Assembly: GCA_023262245.1 (NCBI GenBank) | Contig: JALRDC010000115.1 | Location: forward strand, 1 to 13,067 | DNA length: 13,067 nucleotides | Reading direction: 5' to 3' | From: Flavobacteriaceae bacterium | Lineage (GTDB): Bacteria > Bacteroidota > Bacteroidia > Flavobacteriales > Flavobacteriaceae | Part shown: positions 7,252 to 13,067 of the stretch, one piece after another | How the letters are laid out: every line of letters begins with the position of its first letter | How positions within the stretch are numbered: the first letter of the stretch is position 1 | The notes under the pieces: model-generated | The model's input: the letters and a program-made list of their open reading frames with translations, nothing else | Told to the model about the DNA's origin: nothing | The model's database searches: none | Made by a program: the position numbers and the translations under genes

Positions 7252-8571
7252 TTATCCTCCTATATCTTGTGCCATCCGCAAAGCTTTTCCGTCAGAGAGA
7301 CTGGCAACAAAACAACTTGCATTTAATAAAGTCTCGTAAAGGTTTACTCCAGCCATGGGTATTCCTTCTGGGACCAGGGAAAGGATGAGTTGGTCGTGCG
7401 TATTTGCTTTTCCTTCAAAACTTCTAACCGCAGCCTGAGAATAATAGGCTAACAAAACCGATATGGCACGGTGTCCTACAACCTCTTTTTGTACTACCTC
7501 TTTGGATTGGTATATATTCTTTACACTTAAATTGATGATGTCTTCAATTTGCGCTTTGTATTTACTTTTGTCTAGAAGACTAACATCAAAAGTTCCATCG
7601 AGGATAGAGACTTCATTTTTGATAAAAATCTCAACCGCATCCTGAATCAAACTATTTATTGCAAGAGCTCTTAAATAACTTAATCGCTGTGGCTTGAAGG
7701 CCAATTGAGCATATTTTTTAGAATCAATATGATCGCGAACTAGATTAATTAAATATTCTAAAGCAAAGTCTTCGGAAATCCAACCCAGATTAATCCCGTC
7801 TTCAAAATCGATGATGGTATAACAAATATCGTCTGCAGCTTCTACAAGATAGGTCAAGGGATGCCTAAATACTTTTTCATTTTCTACAAGTGAAAGTTCT
7901 TGAGCTACTTCATTAAAAAAAGACTTTTGAGACTGAAAATAACCGTATTTTTTATCCGCAACGTGAGTTGTGGGTTTTATGGGTAAGCTTGCTTTGGGAT
8001 ATTTTACAAAGGCACCTAGAGTAGCGTAACTCAATCGAAGTCCCCCCCGGGTGCCTAGAAGAGATTCTGTTAAAATTTTAAATCCATTTGCATTCCCTTC
8101 AAAATCGCATAAATCTTGGTATTGATCAGCCGCTAATTTAGATTTAAAAGACGCTCCAACTCCTGTTTTAAAAAAGTGGCCAATGGCTTTTTCACCACTA
8201 TGACCAAAGGGGGGGTTGCCAATATCATGGGCTAATGCTGCCGCTGCGGTAATAGCACCAAAATCATTGGCTTGGTAACCTAAAGAGGCTTGAAGGTGGG
8301 GGTGTTTTTCTAAAATAGCACGTCCTGCCATTCTTCCTAAACTTCTCCCCACAACTGAAACTTCCAAGCTGTGAGTTAAGCGGGTATGTACAAAATCTGT
8401 TTTTGAAAAAGGGATGACTTGAGTCTTGTCTTGCAAACTTCGGAACGCATTTGAAAATACAATGCGGTCATAGTCTACTTCGAAACCTAACCTTAGATCA
8501 TTTTGTTCAATTCTTAAGCGTTTACTTGTGTCGCCATAGCGTTTTAAAGATAATAGTGCTTCCCAATTCAT
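7252..8571 (-). CDS. dgt: Deoxyguanosinetriphosphate triphosphohydrolase
   Basis: This HD-domain enzyme hydrolyses dGTP (and often other dNTPs) to the deoxynucleoside and tripolyphosphate, acting in the cytoplasm on dNTP balance. The 439 residues fit the shorter bacterial form (E. coli Dgt is 505). The H...HD...D metal site is seen as RLTHSLEVS (His67), AALAHDIGNPPFGH (His115, Asp116) and EAADDICYT (Asp247/Asp248). The N-terminal block LGFEVDYDRIVFSNAFRSLQ (28-47) and FEGNANGFKIL (157-167) are also typical of the family. The ATG at 8571 gives MNWEALLSLKR, the N-terminus I expect for flavobacterial relatives. It heads the minus-strand set and is divergent from the lipoprotein gene. Related dNTPases can limit phage growth by draining dNTPs, but nothing nearby suggests a defence role here. 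Confidence 0.92.
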   Translation of the reverse strand: MNWEALLSLKRYGDTSKRLRIEQNDLRLGFEVDYDRIVFSNAFRSLQDKTQVIPFSKTDFVHTRLTHSLEVSVVGRSLGRMAGRAILEKHPHLQASLGYQANDFGAITAAAALAHDIGNPPFGHSGEKAIGHFFKTGVGASFKSKLAADQYQDLCDFEGNANGFKILTESLLGTRGGLRLSYATLGAFVKYPKASLPIKPTTHVADKKYGYFQSQKSFFNEVAQELSLVENEKVFRHPLTYLVEAADDICYTIIDFEDGINLGWISEDFALEYLINLVRDHIDSKKYAQLAFKPQRLSYLRALAINSLIQDAVEIFIKNEVSILDGTFDVSLLDKSKYKAQIEDIINLSVKNIYQSKEVVQKEVVGHRAISVLLAYYSQAAVRSFEGKANTHDQLILSLVPEGIPMAGVNLYETLLNASCFVASLSDGKALRMAQDIGG

Positions 8572-8575
8572 TAGA

Positions 8576-8583
8576 CAAAGTTA
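8576..8583 (-). promoter_or_regulatory. Exact -7 box directly before dgt; transcript may be leaderless
   Basis: The minus strand reads TAACTTTG, an exact TAnnTTTG match, with only four bases between the box and the ATG at 8571. If it is used, transcription would begin at or next to the A of the start codon. The -33 region (around 8602-8606) has no clear TTTG. Confidence 0.4.
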
Positions 8584-8700
8584 CCAATCTACTTTCTTAT
8601 GTTAAGAAAAGTTTACCAGAAATAATTTTAGATAATCTTTCCTTAATTATTTTAACCTCATACTTAACTATAAGCTAAAAAAGTCATGGAAACATAGAAA

Positions 8701-8708
8701 TACATTTG
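8701..8708 (+). promoter_or_regulatory. -7 box of the lipoprotein gene
   Basis: TACATTTG matches TAnnTTTG exactly and ends 25 bases before the ATG at 8734, a normal leader length. The 162-base divergent region from 8572 to 8733 therefore would hold both this promoter and that of dgt. A -33 TTTG at about 8678-8681 is not seen, which could mean that an activator or an alternative sigma factor is needed. Confidence 0.45.
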
Positions 8709-8733
8709 TATCAAATTATTAATCTAAACTATT

Positions 8734-10059
8734 ATGATAAAAAAGTATTTTAAATCGTTTTTAGGTATTACTACACTTATTTTAGCTTTTGGATGTTCTG
8801 AAGAAGACCCCATCATTGAATATGTGATTGTTAAAGAAACGGTTACTGTAACTGAAACAGAAACCGTAACAGTAACAGAAGATCCATTTGCAAATTCTAC
8901 CCTTGAAGGGAATATTACAAAAGATACTACCCTAGATGCATCAAAAATTTGGTTACTCAAAGGGAGGGTTGCTGTGGTCGATGGAGTTACCTTAACAATA
9001 CCGGCTGGAACAATCATAAAAGCTTCATCAGGCACTGGAGCCGATGCTGCCACCCTAATTATAGCAAGAGGAGCTAAAATAATTGCAGAAGGAACAATTG
9101 AAGCGCCAATTATTATGACATCAGTATCAGACAATATAGAAGTAGGAGGAACCTATCCTTCAAGTGGACCTGCTTTATCAGTTGATACTAGAGGTTTATG
9201 GGGAGGATTACTAATTTTAGGGAAAGCCCCCTGCTCTTTTAAGAGTGATGTATCTGAGCTTCAAATAGAAGGAATTCCTACTTCTGACATCAATGGTTTG
9301 TACGGAGGTAGTGTAGCTGATGATAATTCTGGCTCGATTCAATATCTCTCCATACGTCACGGTGGAGCAGAAATTGGAGAAGGAAATGAAATAAATGGAT
9401 TAACACTCGGAGGCGTAGGTTCTGGCACAACTATTAACCAAATTGAAGTGGTTGGTAATGTTGATGATGGGATTGAATTTTTCGGTGGCACCGTTAATGC
9501 AACAAATCTTCTAGTGTGGGGACAGGGTGATGATGCAATTGATATCGATCAGGCTTATGCTGGCACAATCGATGGGGCATTAATCGTTCTAACTGCAGCT
9601 TCAGATCATGGATTTGAAATTGATGGTCCAGAAGGGTCAGCACCTGGTAGATTTACCTTAAAAAACGCTACCGTTATTGGAGCAACTGATAACTGTAGTG
9701 CGGAGGGTGTAGATGGTGAAATGGCTGATTTTAGAAAAGGAGCAACTGGTGATGTATTAAATATTCTCTTTAAAAACTTTGCAGGTGGTAAAGATGTTGA
9801 ATTAGATGCTAGTGCAGATGCGGCAACATACACCTCTGGAACTTTAACATTTGCTAACATCGACATATTACACCCTCTAGATGATGATGGCATTTTATGT
9901 TCAGATGTTGAAACGGTGAATAAAATTTTTGATGATCGCTCAGATGAAAGTTCTTTTGAAACGGACGCAAATACATTTGCCGAAGTTGTAACAGAGCAAC
10001 AAGATGGAAATGGTTTACCAGATGAATCAATATTTTCCTGGACTTTTTACAAAAGATAA
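8734..10059 (+). CDS. Predicted surface-exposed lipoprotein with beta-helix-like body
   Basis: This 441-residue secreted lipoprotein has a basic N-terminus (MIKKYFK), a hydrophobic core and the lipobox LAFGC with Cys21 as lipidation site. Directly after it comes SEED, an acidic stretch like the lipoprotein export signal that sends Bacteroidetes lipoproteins to the cell surface. Residues 30-50 form a Thr-Val-Glu linker (VTVTETETVTVTE). The body shows repeated short beta-strands and turns typical of right-handed parallel beta-helices: TLEGNITKDTTLDASKIWLL (56-75), DGVTLTIPAGTIIKAS (83-98), TRGLWGGLLILGKAP (152-166), EINGLTLGGVGSG (219-231), DDGIEFFGGTVNATNLL (244-260). From memory, Bacteroidetes proteins of this type are sometimes misnamed 'multidrug transporter'; no transporter feature is present. 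DDAIDIDQAY and similar Asp-rich turns could bind calcium. It lies upstream of a TonB-dependent receptor on the same strand and probably works with it, perhaps capturing ligand. The ligand is unknown. Confidence 0.75.
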   Translation: MIKKYFKSFLGITTLILAFGCSEEDPIIEYVIVKETVTVTETETVTVTEDPFANSTLEGNITKDTTLDASKIWLLKGRVAVVDGVTLTIPAGTIIKASSGTGADAATLIIARGAKIIAEGTIEAPIIMTSVSDNIEVGGTYPSSGPALSVDTRGLWGGLLILGKAPCSFKSDVSELQIEGIPTSDINGLYGGSVADDNSGSIQYLSIRHGGAEIGEGNEINGLTLGGVGSGTTINQIEVVGNVDDGIEFFGGTVNATNLLVWGQGDDAIDIDQAYAGTIDGALIVLTAASDHGFEIDGPEGSAPGRFTLKNATVIGATDNCSAEGVDGEMADFRKGATGDVLNILFKNFAGGKDVELDASADAATYTSGTLTFANIDILHPLDDDGILCSDVETVNKIFDDRSDESSFETDANTFAEVVTEQQDGNGLPDESIFSWTFYKR

Positions 10060-10079
10060 AAAATTAATGACAATAATCT

Positions 10080-10112
10080 AATTGCCTGGTAATTTTACCA
10101 GGCAATTTCTTT
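10080..10112 (+). terminator. Strong hairpin with T-rich tail between lipoprotein and receptor genes
   Basis: ATTGCCTGGTA (10081-10091) is perfectly complementary to TACCAGGCAAT (10096-10106) around loop ATTT; an outer A-T pair at 10080/10107 adds one more base pair. It is followed by TTTCTTT. This is a standard intrinsic terminator shape for the plus strand, placed 21 bases after the lipoprotein stop. It would end or attenuate transcription before the receptor gene. Confidence 0.75.
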
Positions 10113-10117
10113 ACATA

Positions 10118-10125
10118 TAAATTTC
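10118..10125 (+). promoter_or_regulatory. Weak -7 box candidate of the receptor gene
   Basis: TAAATTTC has one mismatch to TAnnTTTG and ends 16 bases before the ATG at 10142, just after the hairpin. No -33 element is evident. It is the only candidate in the gap for separate transcription of the receptor. Confidence 0.25.
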
Positions 10126-10141
10126 TATTTATTAATTCTTG

Positions 10142-12979
10142 ATGAAAAACAAAAATTTTTTTTTATTTCCAATTCTATTTTTTATAATATTTAAAACCTA
10201 TAGTCAGTATGGGATTACTGGAACAGTAATTGACGGTGATTTTAACGAACCCCTTCCTTTTGCAAATATCTTGGTTAAAGAAACTGGTGATGGTGTAACA
10301 AGTGATTTTGACGGAAAATACGCAATAGAATTATCTCCAGGTAGCTACACTTTAATTTTTTCTTTTGTAGGGTATGAAACAAAAGAAATCACTAACGTAA
10401 ATGTTTCTAGTGATAATTATATCATAAACGATATCGTCTTAAATTCTGTCGCACAGGGTTTAGAAGAAGTAGTTGTTACAGTAGATGCAAGAAGAAATAC
10501 GGAATCATCGGTATTAGAAATTCAAAGAAAATCGGCAAGTTTACTGGATGGTATTTCCGCACAGGCATTCAGAAAAATTGGTGCTAACGATATTGCAAGT
10601 GCTGTTAAAAATGTTCCTGGTGTATCTGTACAAGGAGGCAAATATGTTTACGTTAGAGGGCTAGGAGATCGTTATTCAAAATCTATTTTAAATGGTGTAG
10701 ATATCCCAGGGCTAGATCCTGATAGAAATACGATACAAATGGACCTTTTCCCAACAAATCTTCTCTCAAATGTTTTAGTAATCAAATCAGCAAGAGCAGA
10801 TTTACCTGCTGACTTTACAGGTGGAGTAATCAACATCATTACAAAAGATTTTCCAACTAATGAAGAATTGTCTATTTCAATTGGAACATCATTTAATCCG
10901 AATATGCATTTTAAAGATAATTACCTCACCTACGAAGGGGGTCAAACTGACTTTTTAGGATTTGATGATGGAACAAGAAAGAATAAAATTTTTAACTCAT
11001 TTCTAGGGAATTTCTTTGACCCTAGGTTAAATACATCTTTAAATGGTCTAACCTATGTAAATAAAGTTTCCAATCAGTTTGATCCTCAGATGGCACCTAA
11101 AAATGATACAAGTGGAATGAATTATAATTTTAATATTTCATATGGAGATCAATTAAATTTTGAAAATGGTCACTCATTTGGTTATTTGGGTTCTCTTTCT
11201 TACCGAAAAGAACAAACGATTTTTGAAAATTCACAAGACAATATTTTCAATTTTAGCCCTGATAGAACAAGTCTGGAATTTGAAGAAAATAGACTTCAAA
11301 AAGGAACTATTGGAGGTGAAAATATTATAGCAAGTGGTTTGTTAGGGATCACCTATAAAACTAACAACTCAAAATTTAGATTTAATTCGCTTCACATACA
11401 AAATGGTGAAAGTACTTCGGGAAGATTTAGACAGCTAACTAGATTTTCAGACTTTATTGATTTCAATAAATTTAATTTAGAATACAATGAACGTTCAATT
11501 ACCAATGGAATACTATCTGGTTTACACAATCTAAACGAATCAAAATTAAAAGTTGAATGGACTCTTTCTGGAACCCTTGCAAAAGTACATGATAAAGATG
11601 TAAGAAATACCACTTTCCAAGATGAAGAAGGAATTTTTAGCTTTCAGGAGAATACTGAACCCAAACGAATTTGGAGAACTCTTGATGAATATAACTTAGT
11701 TGGAAAGATTGACCTTTCTAAACGTTTTACGTTTTTTAAAGAAGATGCTATTTTGAAGTTTGGTGCTTACACTTCTTTAAAAGAACGAGACTTTTCAATT
11801 GCACAATATTCAGTTAGCAGTAATTATACATCCGAAGACGATTGGTCAAATTATGGAGGAGATCCTAATCAATTATTTAATCCCGTTAATTTAATTTCTC
11901 CTTTAAATGATAGTGGTACATATATTAATCCTCAAACCACGATAAGACAGGATGCAAATATTTTTAATGCGCGTCAGCAAAATGTTGCGAGTTATATTTC
12001 AAATGAATTTAATTTAAGTCCTAAACTAAAATCCATTATTGGATTTCGATTTGAAAACTATCAAGTGTTCTATACTGGCGAAAATAGTCAACTGGGACAA
12101 ATTCTCAATAATGAACAGATCATAAATGAAAACAATTTATTCCCTTCAGCCAACTTTATTTACAACTTAAAGGAAGATAAAAATTTAAGGTTTGCCTATA
12201 CTCTAACAACCGCTAGACCAAGTTTTAAGGAAGCGTCCATAGCAGAGATTTATGATCCTTTATCAAATTTATTTTTCATTGGTAACATTAATATAAAACC
12301 ATCCTTTATTGACAATTTTGATATTAGGTATGAATCTTTTGGTAAGGATGCACAACTTTTTGCTTTGAGTCTATTTTTCAAAAAAATAACGAATCCTATT
12401 GAAATTGGATTCGTAGCAGCATCAACCTCAAATTATAAGCCTTTAAATCTTGAAAATGCAAATGTATTTGGATTAGAAATTGAGTTAAGAAAAAAATTAG
12501 ATGATTGGTTTACAGGGTTACAAAACTTTAATTTAAATCTCAATGGTTCGTATATAATTTCTGATGAAAAGTATAGTGAGGATGAAAGGGCTCTAAGGAA
12601 TTTAGGACTTAGAAACGGAGAACAATTAGGTGACTCAAGACCTCTACAAGGACAATCTCCTTATTTAATTAATGCGGGTCTAGACTATAATAATGTTAAA
12701 AAAGGTATTCGTGGAGGACTTTATTATAATGTTCAAGGAAAAACCTTAGAAGTTGTAGGAGATGGATTTTACCCAGATGTTTTCACTATGCCATTCAATA
12801 GTCTAAATTTTAACTTAACCAAACAGTTTAAGAATAATACAAGTCTGACTCTAAGAATAAGAAATCTTTTAAATGATGAAAGAGAAAGTATATTTGAAGG
12901 TTATGGAGGCACCAATGAATATTTTAGATATAGAGAAATTGGTAGAAGTTTTTCACTAGGCTATTCAATTAAATTTTAA
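10142..12979 (+). CDS. TonB-dependent outer-membrane receptor with CarboxypepD_reg-like N-terminal domain
   Basis: This outer-membrane beta-barrel (945 residues) imports a ligand with energy from TonB-ExbBD. From ATG at 10142 (a TTG three bases earlier is possible but less likely), it has a signal peptide (KNKNFF plus a hydrophobic run, cleavage near YSQ, residues 20-22). A CarboxypepD_reg-like domain follows (about 23-103: GITGTVIDGDFNEPLPFANI, with SDFDGKYAIEL). Next are a candidate TonB box EEVVVTV (108-114) and a plug domain (about 145-240) with NVPGVSVQGGKYVYVRGLG, GVDIPGLDPDRNTIQMD and FTGGVINIITKDFP. The remaining ~700 residues have alternating strand/loop character and end in FSLGYSIKF, with a C-terminal Phe as expected for Bam-dependent barrels. 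It resembles SusC-like receptors in its N-terminal domain but has no SusD partner; the preceding beta-helix lipoprotein is the likely one. Sampled lines of the gene are more AT-rich (about 18-38% GC) than the dgt or DUF2723 genes. Confidence 0.88.
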   Translation: MKNKNFFLFPILFFIIFKTYSQYGITGTVIDGDFNEPLPFANILVKETGDGVTSDFDGKYAIELSPGSYTLIFSFVGYETKEITNVNVSSDNYIINDIVLNSVAQGLEEVVVTVDARRNTESSVLEIQRKSASLLDGISAQAFRKIGANDIASAVKNVPGVSVQGGKYVYVRGLGDRYSKSILNGVDIPGLDPDRNTIQMDLFPTNLLSNVLVIKSARADLPADFTGGVINIITKDFPTNEELSISIGTSFNPNMHFKDNYLTYEGGQTDFLGFDDGTRKNKIFNSFLGNFFDPRLNTSLNGLTYVNKVSNQFDPQMAPKNDTSGMNYNFNISYGDQLNFENGHSFGYLGSLSYRKEQTIFENSQDNIFNFSPDRTSLEFEENRLQKGTIGGENIIASGLLGITYKTNNSKFRFNSLHIQNGESTSGRFRQLTRFSDFIDFNKFNLEYNERSITNGILSGLHNLNESKLKVEWTLSGTLAKVHDKDVRNTTFQDEEGIFSFQENTEPKRIWRTLDEYNLVGKIDLSKRFTFFKEDAILKFGAYTSLKERDFSIAQYSVSSNYTSEDDWSNYGGDPNQLFNPVNLISPLNDSGTYINPQTTIRQDANIFNARQQNVASYISNEFNLSPKLKSIIGFRFENYQVFYTGENSQLGQILNNEQIINENNLFPSANFIYNLKEDKNLRFAYTLTTARPSFKEASIAEIYDPLSNLFFIGNINIKPSFIDNFDIRYESFGKDAQLFALSLFFKKITNPIEIGFVAASTSNYKPLNLENANVFGLEIELRKKLDDWFTGLQNFNLNLNGSYIISDEKYSEDERALRNLGLRNGEQLGDSRPLQGQSPYLINAGLDYNNVKKGIRGGLYYNVQGKTLEVVGDGFYPDVFTMPFNSLNFNLTKQFKNNTSLTLRIRNLLNDERESIFEGYGGTNEYFRYREIGRSFSLGYSIKF

Positions 12980-13022
12980 AAAATTCAGCTACTTGCAAAT
13001 AATAAAAAAACGATCCTATGAC
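12980..13022. other. Short gap between convergent genes
   Basis: This AT-rich 43-base gap lies between the receptor stop and the stop of the minus-strand gene at the window end. It contains a run of seven A (T on the minus strand) but no convincing hairpin. Confidence 0.4.
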
Positions 13023-13067
13023 TTAGTTTTCTTTAAAAGCAATTAATTCTGCTTTACCCCATTTTAC
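13023..13067 (-). CDS. C-terminal end of a minus-strand gene, cut by the window edge
   Basis: On the minus strand the last 45 bases read VKWGKAELIAFKEN followed by TAA (13023-13025). The composition looks like a genuine protein C-terminus, and the gene is convergent with the receptor. Too little remains to name a family. Confidence 0.5.
   Translation of the reverse strand, partial: VKWGKAELIAFKEN

Noticed and set aside
7252..8571. dgt as part of a phage-defence island
   Set aside because: Its neighbours are ordinary metabolic or envelope genes, it has the N-terminus and length of a housekeeping Dgt, and no other defence gene is visible.
8451..8678. Plus-strand open frame of 75 codons running from inside dgt into the divergent region
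   Set aside because: It is mostly antisense to dgt and lies over the divergent promoter region, with no recognisable domain.
8724..9134. Minus-strand open frame of 136 codons opposite the lipoprotein gene, rich in Val/Ser/Thr
   Set aside because: It mirrors the repetitive Thr-Val-Glu linker and beta-helix codons; the plus strand has a signal peptide, lipobox and conserved turns.
10139..10141. TTG at 10139 as the start of the TonB receptor
   Set aside because: An ATG follows directly at 10142 and gives a normal basic N-terminus and signal peptide; the extra codon adds nothing.

Overview
The window reads as chromosomal DNA of a marine-type Bacteroidota, most likely a member of the Flavobacteriaceae. 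The grounds are low GC, genes without strong Shine-Dalgarno sites, TAnnTTTG-type -7 promoter boxes in front of most genes, a surface-lipoprotein/TonB-receptor pair, a Bacteroidetes-type DUF2723 protein, and protein sequences that resemble flavobacterial families throughout. All family assignments come from motif reading and memory; no search was run.

Layout. Bases 1-184 hold the very AT-rich end of an unidentified reading frame. It runs into a GMC-family (flavin) oxidoreductase that has lost its N-terminal FAD-binding Rossmann segment, so the left edge looks like a rearrangement or an assembly junction near base 140. The oxidoreductase and a convergent tRNA-Gln(TTG) share one bidirectional terminator hairpin. 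After a 313-base gap with no gene comes a large membrane protein of the DUF2723/TMEM260 protein O-mannosyltransferase family (+). Its stop codon lies one base from the stop codon of a convergent minus-strand set of three genes: dGTP triphosphohydrolase (dgt, upstream), a membrane-anchored metallophosphoesterase, and a thioredoxin-fold protein with no cysteines. Each of these three has its own exact -7-like box just before its start.

The right third is a plus-strand pair, divergent from dgt: a predicted surface-exposed lipoprotein with a right-handed beta-helix-like body, then a TonB-dependent outer-membrane receptor with a CarboxypepD_reg-like N-terminal domain. A strong terminator-like hairpin separates them. 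They probably work together as an outer-membrane uptake system in which the lipoprotein takes the place that SusD or BtuG holds in better-known pairs; the substrate cannot be read from the sequence. The last 45 bases carry the C-terminal 14 codons of a minus-strand gene that leaves the window.

No CRISPR array, insertion sequence, integrase, rRNA or origin was seen. The most notable points are the truncated GMC gene and its junction, the beta-helix lipoprotein/receptor pair with its intercistronic hairpin, the cysteine-free thioredoxin, and the possibly leaderless dgt transcript.
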